64,000 nucleotides of DNA from Bartonella sp. ML70XJBT.G (GCF_028618575.1 NZ_JAQITA010000011.1:1-64000); one strand, 5' to 3'; shown: positions 50,943-60,627, counted from the first letter of the stretch. Made by a program: numbers and translations. Notes: generated from the sequence alone by a model not told the origin.

Positions 50943-51518
50943 ACTTTCCCCCTTATGGAATGTTGGTTTTTGTGTTTCTTTAAAAATGCTTACAAGTTTT
51001 TGAGAATGAGGATTATAAAATGGGCAAGCGGTGTTTCGGCAACAATTTTTCTTGATCCTTTATTCTCTGATATCCTTAAAGTTTTGCTTTTTTGGATTTT
51101 AATCATCATTCCATGAATGAGAATTATTTTGATCTCTTTTATTGGCAAAGAGTGGCAATGAAGTGATTTGTAAGAGGTGTTATTGATAGTTCTAAGATGC
51201 GTGTTCATGAAGAGCAGCTGAGAATGGGAAGACAAGCTAGAGCAGAGCAAGGAGCATGGTACGTTAGAAAGTGTGTAAGGCGTGATCATTTAAGGAAAGC
51301 AATCTTCTTGAGTGGAACAATCAATGCAAAGAAAAGAGGTTTTAAAGAGGCATATTTTGTCTTTCTCACGCGGTTGTAAAATCATGATGATAGGGGAGAG
51401 TTGGCATTTAAACCGCACCGTATCATGTGGAAAAAATCAGAAAAACATCCGTTTTTTTAAACAATCATTCTTTCAATGATGATGTTGGGATGTTGCTGGC
51501 ATTCTGCTCATTTTCATC
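50943..51518. other. Intergenic region
   Basis: No gene is supported; frames at 50990-51289 (minus) and 51197-51379 (plus) show no family similarity. Confidence 0.4.
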
Positions 51519-52307
51519 TCATCCACCCAATCCGTTGAATTTACGGATTGTTTTTTTATAGACGATCAAAGTCATGACCATGGTAAAGACAGTGCTTAAC
51601 ACAAGAGAACCGATAGGCCATTCATTTTTACCAAGCAGGAGTGATACGGGGAGGGACGCCGAAAAAGCCATGGGCAGAAAAAAAAGCAGTCCTTTCACAA
51701 GATTTAAGGGATAAATTGCTATGGGGATAAAGGAAAGTTGGTAAATCATTGCATGAAAATAGGCAACCGGCATCTTACGGTTGGTCATGAATGTTATAAA
51801 GTTAAACATCATGAAAAAATACAAGTTTATGATAAAGATACAAATTATGGCTAGAATAAAAGAAAGCCATTGCAGTTTTATCTCTGACATATCGGGTAAC
51901 GAGACAAAGGAATAAGCACTCACACCAACAAGCAAAAATTTAATCAGATAAAGAGGTCTGCACCAGCCAAGCAAGATTAATAGCCAAATTGAAACAGGCT
52001 TTGTCAAATATCCCTCAATTTTACCTTCTGCTACTTTTTCAAAAAATGTTTCAATAGAACTGGTAAAAATATTTAAAAATATCCCAAGTAAAATGAATAC
52101 AACAAAGATAAAATGAATTTCATCTCTGCTATAGCTTCCAATATTTCCTGAAAAGCAAGAAATTCTGTCAATAAAGGTGAATTGAATAAAATAATAGCAA
52201 AGAGAAAGAAGAAATTCTCCAATGAAGTTTTTACCGTAAACAAGTTGTCGGCGCATATTCATACCGATAAAATGAAGAATTATTTTCATCTCATCCCCCC
52301 GCTCCAT
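51519..52307 (-). CDS. ABC-2 type exporter permease, second subunit
   Basis: A 262-residue membrane protein with about six hydrophobic segments and the family's EGYLTKPVSIW block, in the cytoplasmic loop after the first helices. It belongs to the ABC-2 permease group found in three-gene operons of one ATPase and two unequal permeases. It overlaps the upstream permease gene by 17 bases. The start could be 52307 or ATG 52289 (MKIILHFIG). The exported compound is unknown. Confidence 0.85.
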   Translation of the reverse strand: MERGDEMKIILHFIGMNMRRQLVYGKNFIGEFLLSLCYYFIQFTFIDRISCFSGNIGSYSRDEIHFIFVVFILLGIFLNIFTSSIETFFEKVAEGKIEGYLTKPVSIWLLILLGWCRPLYLIKFLLVGVSAYSFVSLPDMSEIKLQWLSFILAIICIFIINLYFFMMFNFITFMTNRKMPVAYFHAMIYQLSFIPIAIYPLNLVKGLLFFLPMAFSASLPVSLLLGKNEWPIGSLVLSTVFTMVMTLIVYKKTIRKFNGLGG

Positions 52308-53130
52308 GATACGCTTTCATTCCTTTTTTCCAGACAAGATGAATAAAGAATAAAAGACACAAAATATAAAAAACACTCCCCGACATCAATTGTTGAAACA
52401 CTGCTAGGTTTTTTGTGGAGAGGAATTCAGCAGGCGCTGATATGATGAAACGATAAGGATTAAACTGCATCAATGGAATAAGCCATGTTGGCCAAAAAGA
52501 GGGAGGTAAAAGAGTACCGCCAAGAAGTGCTGAACTGAGAATACTAAAAGAGAGCAAGATATTGTATTCAATCACCCAGAAACTCAATAAGGCTATGGCA
52601 AAGGAGAGGAAAAAACACAGCAATTGCGAGAGAACAAAAATAAGAAAAAATAACAGAAAAGCTATTATCAATCCTAAAATATTTTCGTATGATAAAATAA
52701 GCTTTACAGTAAAAAGAGCTATTAAGGGAATGGCATAGAGCACACTTTCACCCAAAAAGGGCAACAACATTTGTGTCATGTAACTGAATGGTTTGGTGAG
52801 ATAGACTTCTAATTGCCCTTCTTTCACATGCTTAGAGAAAGATTGAATGATGCCGTAACCATTGTTTAAGCGTGAGAAAACTAAGGCAAAGGCATAATAA
52901 TACATCATATCATGAAAACCAAAACCGTTTATGTTGTCGCCCGTATCAGAAAAAAGGGCATTCCACAACAGAAGTTGAATCATGAAGGGCGAGAGTGTTC
53001 CCATGACAAAATCGGTAAAAAACATTGCCCTGTCACTGAGGATGGTGAGCAAGCCGTTTTTGGCAAAGAGAAACAGAGCAAAGCAATGGTTAGAGAAATT
53101 CTTTAAATTTAACACGGAGCATCTCTTCAA
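52291..53130 (-). CDS. ABC-2 type exporter permease, first subunit
   Basis: A 279-residue membrane protein with about six helices and the shared block EGQLEVYLTKPFSYMTQ, homologous to EGYLTKPVSIW of the second permease. It overlaps the ATPase gene by 41 bases, so an internal start is possible. It probably forms a heterodimer with the 51519 product. Confidence 0.85.
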   Translation of the reverse strand: MKRCSVLNLKNFSNHCFALFLFAKNGLLTILSDRAMFFTDFVMGTLSPFMIQLLLWNALFSDTGDNINGFGFHDMMYYYAFALVFSRLNNGYGIIQSFSKHVKEGQLEVYLTKPFSYMTQMLLPFLGESVLYAIPLIALFTVKLILSYENILGLIIAFLLFFLIFVLSQLLCFFLSFAIALLSFWVIEYNILLSFSILSSALLGGTLLPPSFWPTWLIPLMQFNPYRFIISAPAEFLSTKNLAVFQQLMSGSVFYILCLLFFIHLVWKKGMKAYHGAGG

Positions 53131-54109
53131 GTGAGGGAGTGGAGACAGAAAACGGACAGTTAAGTTCTGTTGCGATTTCTCTTAGGAAACGTGGAACATT
53201 TTCACGTAACAGTGAAATTTCTAGTGTACATTTTTCATCATTAAAGTGTTTCTCTTTTAAAGGAGCGGACAATTTTATGGCGAGTTCATCAATGTTTTTT
53301 ATAAGGCTTGAAGGTGTTGGCAGGTGTTCACAAAAAACTGTTATTCTCACCCATGAAGGGATCATCTCTTTGAGTATATTCATAGCGCCATGAAACTGCT
53401 TCTTTCCCTTATGCAAAAGAAGAATATCATCGACATAGCCATCGATATCTCCCATATCATGACTTGTGATGATATATCCTAAGCCTTGCTCCTTTTTTAG
53501 TTTTTTAAGCAGCTCTCTGATTTCATGTTTGGAGCTAATATCAAGACCAATGGTTGGTTCATCTAAAAACAACAGCTTAGGTCTAAAGGATAAATTAAAC
53601 GCCAATTCACTTTTGACTCTCTCACCAAGGCTTAGCATGCGCACGGGCTTATCCATGATATGCTCAATGTCCAATAACGCAGTGATTTCTTTAAGATCAC
53701 GAATAAAAGAGCTCCGTTCAAGGTCATAAAGGGGTTGAACCATTTCGAGACTATAGCGGAGGGGCAAATCCCACCATAAGCAATTTTTGTGACCAAAGAC
53801 GACACCAAGAGACTTAAACAAATCTTTTTTCGTGTTATAAGGATCAACTCCTAAGACTTTGATATTCCCCTCATCGGCTGTTTGTATACCAGAAAGTATT
53901 TTAATCAGTGTTGATTTTCCGGCTCCATTCGGTCCAACGATGGCGAGTGATTGCCCTGAAAAAAGGGTGAAACTGATCTCTTTGAGAACGTGATGGTTTT
54001 TATAGGTTGGCTTGAAAAGAGAAACCACCTTGTTTGTAAAACCAGGTGCATGCTCTTTGCTGCAGTATATTTTTGAGACCTTGTTAAGGTCAATCAATAA
54101 TGATGCCAT
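53090..54109 (-). CDS. ABC exporter ATP-binding protein
   Basis: The ATPase of the three-gene ABC-2 exporter. Walker A is GPNGAGKST at about residues 61-69, the signature is LSLGERVKSELA, Walker B is LLFLDEPTIGLD, and the H-loop is in ITSHDMGDID. The N-terminal region before Walker A contains SLFKPTYKNHHVLKEISF, typical of this group. A C-terminal extension of about 80 residues has no clear motif. I use ATG 54109 (MASLLIDLNKVSKIY), 339 residues; the frame is open to 54130. Confidence 0.88.
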   Translation of the reverse strand: MASLLIDLNKVSKIYCSKEHAPGFTNKVVSLFKPTYKNHHVLKEISFTLFSGQSLAIVGPNGAGKSTLIKILSGIQTADEGNIKVLGVDPYNTKKDLFKSLGVVFGHKNCLWWDLPLRYSLEMVQPLYDLERSSFIRDLKEITALLDIEHIMDKPVRMLSLGERVKSELAFNLSFRPKLLFLDEPTIGLDISSKHEIRELLKKLKKEQGLGYIITSHDMGDIDGYVDDILLLHKGKKQFHGAMNILKEMIPSWVRITVFCEHLPTPSSLIKNIDELAIKLSAPLKEKHFNDEKCTLEISLLRENVPRFLREIATELNCPFSVSTPSLEEMLRVKFKEFL

Positions 54110-54660
54110 TCGTTTCCCCCCCCATTTCAATTGATCTTGTTTAAGGGTCTCGTAATCTTTGAAACTCTGCTCTCATGTACCGGAAAAGGAGACATATTCC
54201 TAGACCTTTATCGTAATAAAACGCACTTGATGCCTTATCTTTCATTTGAAATATGACGGTGTTCTTCCGTAAGATGTGCTCGTTTGTATGAGGCACTGAT
54301 ATGCTAAGCTCTTGTTTTTTCAAGATGATGTTTGGCAGAGATGAAGCTTGATGGGCAGGGAGCTGAAGTCCTTTATTATTATTATGCAGCCAAAAGTATG
54401 AACTGTAAATTCATGCTATCAGCATGCTAGACTTGCATTAGAGCAGTATCGTAGGTGATAAGTAATGGTGAGTTATTCTGTTTCTTTCCTGTGATGGTAC
54501 CGTGCTTCAAGAGGAAACGCATTAGAAAAAGGAATAGCTGTTTTTATTCTTTTGATAAATGCTGTAAAAATTTTATAGCAGCGATTAAGTAGCAAGATTA
54601 AAATATCCATGCGATGTTTAAAGTCAAAGGATGTCATATGGTTAATAAACGTAAAGTATT
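54110..54660. other. Intergenic region before vbhA
   Basis: About 550 bases without a supportable gene; the minus-strand frames at 54141-54323 and 54473-54697 have no similarity to known families. Confidence 0.4.
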
Positions 54661-54688
54661 TTGTTTTTGGAGGTGTTTGCGTTATAGT
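54661..54688 (+). promoter_or_regulatory. Putative vbhAT promoter
   Basis: TTGTTT, 16-base spacer, TATAGT, 26 bases before the vbhA start. A GGGAGGA ribosome-binding site is at 54702-54708. Confidence 0.5.
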
Positions 54689-54714
54689 AAAAGGCAAGCA
54701 AGGGAGGATTTTAT

Positions 54715-54903
54715 ATGTTGAGTGAAGACGAAATTAAACGCCGTCGTTTTGATGCTGAAAATGCATTGGCAAGCCAACGTTTAGAGGGGTTGGAACCAGA
54801 TCCACAGGTTGTTGCGCAAATGGAGCGGGTTATTATTGGTGAGCTTGAAATAAGTGATATCATCAAAGCTTATATAGAGCAGGTAAAACGTGGTGAAGTA
54901 TGA
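54715..54903 (+). CDS. vbhA: VbhA antitoxin
   Basis: A 62-residue antitoxin of the FIC toxin VbhT. The sequence MLSEDEIKRRR and NALASQRLEGLEPDPQ closely follows VbhA of B. schoenbuchensis. The inhibitory motif SQRLEG is at residues 20-25, with Ser20 and Glu24 in the same positions as in the characterised protein; Glu24 competes for the FIC arginine and stops AMPylation. It overlaps the toxin gene by 14 bases, so the two are translationally coupled. Confidence 0.93.
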   Translation: MLSEDEIKRRRFDAENALASQRLEGLEPDPQVVAQMERVIIGELEISDIIKAYIEQVKRGEV

Positions 54904-55483
54904 GGGGAGCAACGATCCTTATACCGATCCCAAAACTGGTGTGTTGTATAACCGGTTTAAAATTAAAGATCGAGCCACATTGGAGTGTGTAGAAGCTACT
55001 TTTGCTTATGTAAGATCTTTTGAACTTATGCAGACACCTCTTCGTGGTAAGTTTGATCTCGCTCACATGAAAGAGATCCATAGAAAGCTGTTTGGTGACG
55101 TTTATGCATGGGCAGGGGAGATCCGTTTGTTGGATATCGCCAAAGGCAATAGCATATTTGCTTATTATACTCAGATTGAAAGTTATGCACCGAAGATTAC
55201 ACAGCAGCTGGCAAAAGAGCACTATCTGCGGGGTCTTGATATGGGTGAATTCAGTATAAGGGCTGGATATTATATGGGGGAGTTGAATGTGTTGCATCCC
55301 TTTCGAGAGGGGAATGGACGCACATTGCGTGAATTTATGGGGCTGCTTGCTCGTGAAGCTGGCTATTGTATCGATTGGAGCTCTCTTGAGCAACAAGAAA
55401 TGATAAAGGCATCAGTTGCGGCGTATCATGGAAATTCTGAACACTTGTCTGCACTCATCCGCCAGAACCTCAATCTCTTATAA
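54890..55483 (+). CDS. vbhT: VbhT toxin reduced to its FIC domain
   Basis: A 197-residue FIC AMP-transferase. [12 protein letters not shown] starts at His136, the position of the catalytic His in B. schoenbuchensis VbhT when counted from GTG 54890, which supports that start. The N terminus [15 protein letters not shown] and the [17 protein letters not shown] cover exactly the FIC core. Full VbhT continues with a linker and a BID domain; here these are missing and the frame ends where sequence homologous to virB6 (minus strand) begins. The toxin may still AMPylate its target (gyrase and topoisomerase IV for this family) inside the cell, held in check by VbhA, but it should not be secreted. Confidence 0.88.
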   Translation: MVKYEGSNDPYTDPKTGVLYNRFKIKDRATLECVEATFAYVRSFELMQTPLRGKFDLAHMKEIHRKLFGDVYAWAGEIRLLDIAKGNSIFAYYTQIESYAPKITQQLAKEHYLRGLDMGEFSIRAGYYMGELNVLHPFREGNGRTLREFMGLLAREAGYCIDWSSLEQQEMIKASVAAYHGNSEHLSALIRQNLNLL

Positions 55484-55487
55484 CAAG

Positions 55488-55740
55488 CTGTGTTTGTGGT
55501 GCGTGCAACAATGATGCCCAGTTTGAAAGTTGTCACTATAAATTCCCACAGTGGCATGGAAGAACGCCCATAGATGATATTATAGCCCATAAATATAATG
55601 TAAATTGTACAAGACAATTTAAGCGGAGCACCTAAAGCCGATGAAAGATGCGAAATAGTGTTATCCATTGTTTTTGTAAGGGGCTCTATTAACATATTGT
55701 CTATATCAGTAAATATGCCTTTGCTTTCTATTGCTGCCAT
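55488..55740 (-). pseudogene. 5' fragment of a vbh virB6 gene
   Basis: From ATG 55740 the sequence ([18 protein letters not shown] analogue, [33 protein letters not shown]) matches the first 80 or so codons of the full virB6 at 60920-61846. Similarity stops near 55490, at the vbhT truncation point; the open frame then runs on into antisense vbhT. Confidence 0.88.
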
Positions 55741-55775
55741 ATAGATATCCCGCTATGCATTGTGTGTTTTTATAA

Positions 55776-56162
55776 TTAATTGTTATCTTGTTGCTTTTCA
55801 GCTTGTTTGGCTTTAGCGCGCTCTTTTGCTTCTTGTTCGGCTTGTATTCTATTAGTATCAGCTTCCATTTTTTCAAGATCAGCTCTCATTTTAGCTCTAA
55901 GTTTTTCCATTGTTTGACTATGACGTTTTGTATCTTCACGCGCTCTTTCTTCAGCTTTTGCTTCATATTCCTTTTCAAGTTCAAGCTGTGCTAGTCTTAG
56001 ATTTTCACAATTTTTTGAAGTCCCTGCGAATCCGCATTTAGCATTCCACTCTTCCATCAATTTTTGATCTTTTTTAAATTCTGCGACGCTATAGGTTTTT
56101 TCGCAACCAGCAGTGATAATTCCAGTGCAAAGTAGTAGCGCTGTAATAATGACTTTGTTCAT
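55776..56162 (-). CDS. EexN-family entry-exclusion lipoprotein
   Basis: A 128-residue lipoprotein with lipobox ITAGC (Cys19) and the EexN core CEKTYSVAEFKKD then CGFAGTSKNCENLRLA, followed by a long charged coiled-coil tail rich in Lys, Glu and Ala. EexN-type proteins of conjugative plasmids block DNA entry into a cell that already holds the same transfer system. It is one of five intact copies in this locus, downstream of virB11 with one neighbour copy. Confidence 0.85.
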   Translation of the reverse strand: MNKVIITALLLCTGIITAGCEKTYSVAEFKKDQKLMEEWNAKCGFAGTSKNCENLRLAQLELEKEYEAKAEERAREDTKRHSQTMEKLRAKMRADLEKMEADTNRIQAEQEAKERAKAKQAEKQQDNN

Positions 56163-56275
56163 GAATATTTCCCCTTCTTTCTTTCAGTTTTTAAAGTGTG
56201 AGTACAATTTTTAAATTCTGCTTTGTGTTTTCAGTTTTTATAACCCGTGATGATTAATCTCTGGCGCAGAGGTCA
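56163..56275. repeat. eexN intergenic repeat (three copies)
   Basis: The segment TTTTAAAGTGTGAG, then CTCTGTGTTTT and AACCCGTGATGA, with ATATTTCCCCTTC next to the gene start, recurs at about 56555-56660 and 62278-62390. It precedes an EexN start each time, so eexN genes were copied with their leaders. Confidence 0.7.
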
Positions 56276-56293
56276 TGATTAATGATTGCTCCT

Positions 56294-56554
56294 TTATTTT
56301 TTAGATTTTTTTGGTTCGCTATCGTTTCCAAGGAGTTGATTTGCAAAGTTATGGTAATATTCTTTAAGAAGTTCAGCTGCTGCTACTCGTACATTTTCAC
56401 AATTTTTTGAAGTTCCTGAGAAGCCACATCTCTCTATCCATTCTTCCATCAAATTTTTATCTTTTTTAAATTCTGCTACGCTATAGGTTCTTTCACATCC
56501 AGCGGTGACAATTCCAGTGCAAAGCAACAATGCTGTGAGAATGACTTTGTTCAT
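56294..56554 (-). CDS. EexN-family entry-exclusion lipoprotein (short)
   Basis: An 86-residue lipoprotein: lipobox VTAGC, core CERTYSVAEFKKDKNLMEEW and CGFSGTSKNCENVRVA, then a short basic end (PKKSKK). It lacks the long coiled tail of its neighbours. Probably an outer-membrane or periplasm-facing exclusion factor by family. Confidence 0.83.
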   Translation of the reverse strand: MNKVILTALLLCTGIVTAGCERTYSVAEFKKDKNLMEEWIERCGFSGTSKNCENVRVAAAELLKEYYHNFANQLLGNDSEPKKSKK

Positions 56555-56650
56555 GGATATTTCCCCTTCTTTCTTTCAGTTTTTGTGGTCTAAGCATCAT
56601 TTTTAACTTCTGCTCTGTGTCTTCAGCTTTTGTAATCCGTGATGATAAAT

Positions 56651-56790
56651 CTAGGATACAGAGGTCATATTACGAGAGAGATCTTTGCCTATAGTTTCGT
56701 TGTTATCCTGTTGCTTTTCAGCTTTTTGTTCTCTCTCTTGTCGCTCAGTTTGCCTTTTTTGATATTCAGCTTCATTTTTTTCATGTTTAT
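56651..56790 (-). pseudogene. 3' remnant of an eexN gene
   Basis: The minus strand reads NKHEKNEAEYQKRQTERQ and AEKQQDNN, matching the coiled tail and end of the 55776 protein, but no lipobox or core precedes it. It sits between virB11 and the short eexN gene, so at least one more copy existed. Confidence 0.7.
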
Positions 56791-56810
56791 TTACTTAGCT
56801 TTGCGTTTTT

Positions 56811-57863
56811 TTAAAAAGCATCTCGGCGTTTGAAAGGATCGTAATAGATTTCTGTGACACGAAATTTTCCTTCCAGGCGTTTGCATTGGATGATGACATC
56901 AATCATAGAAATTAATAAGCCGCGAATATCTTCTCGTGCTAAATTTCCACCGCCATCACTTTCTTTGACAAGAAGGGTCATTTGTTCAAAGGCTGAGAGC
57001 GCTGTGGAGGCGTGAACCGTGGTGATGGAGCCTGGGTGACCGGAATTGACATTGCGGATGTAATAGAAAGCTGTGCCATCACGCAATTCTTGTAAGAGTA
57101 TGCGGTCGGGGCGCATGCGCAATCCCGATTCAAGGAGCTCTTTTGCACCCGCTTTTGCTAGACCTTGATTGTCTTTTGAGTAGAAAAGTTGCACTTTGTT
57201 TGAATGGGGAACGACGAGTTCTGGAGTATCTTCAATGGTGAGAATGCGTTCATAGTCAGGAATTTTGGCAATTAAAGCTTTAGAGAGGGTGGTTTTTCCC
57301 GAACCGGTTTTGCCAGATATCAAAATATTTTGCTGAGTAATAACCGCTCTCTCTAAAAACTTACAAAAGTCTTTGGCTATAAAGAGATCGGTTAATTCTT
57401 GTTCCGTATCAGAAAGTTCACCGGCTCGTTTTTTCATTTGTTCAAGAGGGGTAAAACTGACGTTTCTTGTTACAGAAAACAGTTGGTTTTCGTGTAAACT
57501 TTCAAGAGAAAAAGTACGGGATGAAGGTTTACGAATTGTCATGCTGATGGTATTAGGCGCAACGGCGGGAGGCATGACGATTTGTATGCGTTCATTATTG
57601 GGGAGTGTGGCAGAGAGAACAGGGTTTTCTACACTGATCTTTTGTGTTGTATAGGCAGCAACAACTTTTGCAATGCCTTCTAATTCACTGTAGGTCAATT
57701 CTTTGATAGTATGGGTTTGCCAACCATTTGGACCTTCAACGATCACTTCACCAGGGCGATTGATGACAATTTCAAATAAATTATCGTCATTGAGGTAGTC
57801 GCTTAAGATCTTTAACTTGGTTAAGACGATAGAAGCGCGTTCTGAATTTTTTGCTGTGGGCAT
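56811..57863 (-). CDS. vbhB11: VirB11-type ATPase of the Vbh T4SS
   Basis: A 350-residue traffic ATPase with Walker A SGKTGSGKTTLSKA, Asp box ILTIEDTPELV, Walker B MRPDRILLQELRDG and His box GHPGSITTVHAS. It is highly similar to VirB11 of the first locus (39513), mainly differing near the N terminus. It is the last gene of the second virB-type series. Confidence 0.95.
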   Translation of the reverse strand: MPTAKNSERASIVLTKLKILSDYLNDDNLFEIVINRPGEVIVEGPNGWQTHTIKELTYSELEGIAKVVAAYTTQKISVENPVLSATLPNNERIQIVMPPAVAPNTISMTIRKPSSRTFSLESLHENQLFSVTRNVSFTPLEQMKKRAGELSDTEQELTDLFIAKDFCKFLERAVITQQNILISGKTGSGKTTLSKALIAKIPDYERILTIEDTPELVVPHSNKVQLFYSKDNQGLAKAGAKELLESGLRMRPDRILLQELRDGTAFYYIRNVNSGHPGSITTVHASTALSAFEQMTLLVKESDGGGNLAREDIRGLLISMIDVIIQCKRLEGKFRVTEIYYDPFKRRDAF

Positions 57864-57875
57864 AATTTATTTTTA

Positions 57876-59072
57876 CTACATTTGAGAATGGTAGAAGAAG
57901 TTTCTTGGAATAGAGCGTGGGAAGATTTTGTTTCTTCTTGTTGTAATGGAGAGTTTATAAACGGATGAAAAATCCAAATCTCGTGCCACAAAAATGTTGA
58001 CGAGTTCACCTTGGTATTTTTCTAAGGTAGGGGGGATGTTGATTTGGTTTTCAAGAGCTATACTTGCTGCATCTTTGCCAGTGTTGCTTGCGCCTCCAAA
58101 ATCTCCCCCTCCAGAGTTGTTGGCGCCTGCTTTGTTGGAATTATTTGTCATTTTATTGGTGAGGGTTGTTGTGGCGCCATCAATAACGGTAAGCAACAGG
58201 GAAGAGCCAAAGCGCTCCCACCAATGGGTGTTGATGTTGCCATCAAAGCCTGCTCGTCCTAAACTATCGGTTGCGGGTGAGGCAAGAGGAATGATGACAC
58301 CGGTTGGGGTTTTTGCTCTGGTCCAGAGGACGAAGAGGCGGGATTGCCCTTGTTTTATTCCTCCGCGGTATTCGCCAATTACTTGGGTTCCTTTGTCTAG
58401 CAAGACAACGCGCCCATTGTCAGAGAGGATATCGCGGTTAATGATGCAGCTTGCAAAGCCTGGTTGGTCACTGTTTAATGCCGTTTCTAAGATACAGGGG
58501 ATAGAGGTTCCCATGGCGATGATAAAGTTTCTGTTGCCGATGAAGCTTGCTTTTGTCTCTTCTGTTTTGGTTGGTTTTAGCAGAGTCGAAAAATTTTTGG
58601 TGTCTTGAAGAGCAGGAGAATTTTGCATATTCCCGAGATTTTCAAGAGGGTTCAATTTGTCAAAGGCGTTGGTAAGACCATTGTTGACGATGTCTTTTAA
58701 TTCAGACTTCGTGCCCTTAGCAAAAGCGAGAACGGGGGCGCGTCTTGCGGCATCAAGCAAAGGATCGTCTTTTTTGGGTTCTGGTGTGAGTGGTTGTGGG
58801 GGTGGTAGGGTTATGGGACCAAGTTTTGCGCGCGGGTCAGCGGGGGCTAATTCTAAAGGCGCTAGTGTATTGTGAAAGTTTTGTGCTTGTTTTTTATGAG
58901 ACTTTGCCGTGTCTTTTTTTTCTTCGGGGGTGGATAAGATATTCCAAAGCATATAGCCACAAAACCCTATACAGGCTAGAGCGATGACAATTTTTTTGCC
59001 AAGGCTTTGTGAGGTATTGTTGCGTTTATCGCCAATTGCACCACGATCTTCGATAGTTGTTTTATCACTCAT
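57876..59072 (-). CDS. vbhB10: VirB10-type core protein of the Vbh T4SS
   Basis: A 398-residue VirB10 homologue: a membrane helix near residue 30-48 (KIVIALACIGFCGYMLWNI), Pro-rich linker, then the TrbI domain with GTSIPCILETALNSDQPGF and VVLLDKGTQVIGEYRGG. An Asn/Gly/Ser-rich insert (TNKMTNNSNKAGANNSGGG) lies before the C terminus. Start ATG 59072 (MSDKTTIED) follows AAAGGGGGGCACACCT; the frame is open to 59129 but would overlap virB9. Confidence 0.94.
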   Translation of the reverse strand: MSDKTTIEDRGAIGDKRNNTSQSLGKKIVIALACIGFCGYMLWNILSTPEEKKDTAKSHKKQAQNFHNTLAPLELAPADPRAKLGPITLPPPQPLTPEPKKDDPLLDAARRAPVLAFAKGTKSELKDIVNNGLTNAFDKLNPLENLGNMQNSPALQDTKNFSTLLKPTKTEETKASFIGNRNFIIAMGTSIPCILETALNSDQPGFASCIINRDILSDNGRVVLLDKGTQVIGEYRGGIKQGQSRLFVLWTRAKTPTGVIIPLASPATDSLGRAGFDGNINTHWWERFGSSLLLTVIDGATTTLTNKMTNNSNKAGANNSGGGDFGGASNTGKDAASIALENQINIPPTLEKYQGELVNIFVARDLDFSSVYKLSITTRRNKIFPRSIPRNFFYHSQM

Positions 59073-59100
59073 AGGTGTGCCCCCCTTTATTCCCGCTTCT

Positions 59101-59952
59101 TTAAAGATCTGATGCGACTTTGCGTTCAACAGATGGTGAGGTTGTTCCGGTTCCTGGATTTATGCCTTTTTGTTGATAGGCTTCATTGAAGATGCATAAA
59201 ACATTTCTGCCATTTCTTAAGGTAAATCTAGCACTGATGGCATGGACAATCACCATATTGCCTTTGGTGGTTTTGGGAACGAGGGATTCTGTTCCATCAC
59301 TGCCAACAATATAAATGGCAGGGATTTCTTGATTGTCTGGAAAGGTAAAAGTTGTGGTTTTGCCGTTGTCATAAACGGCGGAGGGTTCAAGATTGCTCGA
59401 TCCTTGTGCACTATAAGCCCAATTGCGTGGTCCATAGGTTTCAGAGGCATCAAAAAGACCATCAATTTGTCTGGCTTGTTTTTTTTCTTGTCGTAAAAGT
59501 GCAGCAAGCCTTCTGCGTTCGGCTTCGTCTTGTGGATAGCGGAATTTGACAAGAAAATAGGTTTCTTGTGCGGTGGAAATTTCGCCATCTTTGACCATGA
59601 GTTCAAATTGATAGGAGCGTTTTGAGCCATCACGGCGGGTGGTGACCACTTGCAGATTGGTAATGGGCTGGACTTCTCGTGCTTTGAGGAACAGAATATT
59701 GCCAGCAGGTGCTACTTCCCAGGCAACGCTGTTGCCGATAGCGACATGGGCAATTTCTTCATCAGCAGAAAATTCTACCTGTACAGACGAGCGTATGGTG
59801 CCAATAATTTTTGTGACATTATAGGCATCATAATTGATAAAGCGAATGCGGCTGTCATTTGGTGCACGGGTGGGAAAAACACTGGCATTGCCCCAAGGTG
59901 TAGGAGAAAGAGCGATGGCGCTTAGAAAAAGAAAAAGGAATTTTTTTTTCAT
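59101..59952 (-). CDS. vbhB9: VirB9-type core protein of the Vbh T4SS
   Basis: A 283-residue VirB9 homologue with signal peptide (LSAIALSPTPWGNASV), INYDAYNVTKIIGTIRSSVQ near the N terminus, and the C-terminal NWAYSAQGSSNLEPSAVYDN and TTFTFPDNQEIPAIYIV. It is closely related to the virB9 at 41789, three bases after virB8. Confidence 0.94.
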   Translation of the reverse strand: MKKKFLFLFLSAIALSPTPWGNASVFPTRAPNDSRIRFINYDAYNVTKIIGTIRSSVQVEFSADEEIAHVAIGNSVAWEVAPAGNILFLKAREVQPITNLQVVTTRRDGSKRSYQFELMVKDGEISTAQETYFLVKFRYPQDEAERRRLAALLRQEKKQARQIDGLFDASETYGPRNWAYSAQGSSNLEPSAVYDNGKTTTFTFPDNQEIPAIYIVGSDGTESLVPKTTKGNMVIVHAISARFTLRNGRNVLCIFNEAYQQKGINPGTGTTSPSVERKVASDL

Positions 59953-59955
59953 GGA

Positions 59956-60627
59956 TTAGTTGACCACTTCTGGATCTGTTCTATATTCACTAACAATAAA
60001 GCCGAGAGGATTTATCAAACGGTTTTGTACAGAGATGGGGGCGTTGATATATTCAAAGGTGAGTGTTGCAACCCAGTGGCTGATGAATTCTTTATTGGTT
60101 TCATCGTCTCGTATTGTTCTGTAATAACGGACCTGTGCGACGTCCTGATTGATGAAGGAGATTGATTTTATCGTTATTGTGACACTTGCGTGTTTGTAGA
60201 GGATTTGTGGACTTTGGGGGTTTTTTGCTCCATACCAGCTGGCAAATCTTTCTTGCTCTTCTGGAGAAGAAAGCAAGGAGACGGTTTGGAAGTTGTGTTG
60301 TACCTCCTCAGACTCAAAACCTTCACGAGAGCGGACGTATTTTGCTGCAAAGTAGCGAGTGATCGCTTCATCAACGTTGGTGGGGGCTTCTTTTAAGGCT
60401 TCCACAACCTCTGTGATACCGGTTGAATTGTCGACACGGATGACAAAGGGCTCAACAGTTTTAAGGGGGGTGAGGGTGATGACCGCAAGCGAAGAGATGA
60501 CCGCGACAATCACAGCTATGGCGGCGATAGCGAGGGAGGCGCGGGTGATGCGGCGTGAGGTGAGGATGCGGTCTTGATCAAACAATCGCGCATCTGCAAT
60601 ATATTGTTCTATGTCTTGTTCTTTCAT
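59956..60627 (-). CDS. vbhB8: VirB8-type inner-membrane protein of the Vbh T4SS
   Basis: A 223-residue VirB8 homologue: a cytoplasmic start with [11 protein letters not shown], a membrane helix at about 30-52, and a periplasmic NTF2-like domain with [24 protein letters not shown] and the end [15 protein letters not shown]. Its start overlaps the virB7 stop by four bases. Confidence 0.94.
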   Translation of the reverse strand: MKEQDIEQYIADARLFDQDRILTSRRITRASLAIAAIAVIVAVISSLAVITLTPLKTVEPFVIRVDNSTGITEVVEALKEAPTNVDEAITRYFAAKYVRSREGFESEEVQHNFQTVSLLSSPEEQERFASWYGAKNPQSPQILYKHASVTITIKSISFINQDVAQVRYYRTIRDDETNKEFISHWVATLTFEYINAPISVQNRLINPLGFIVSEYRTDPEVVN

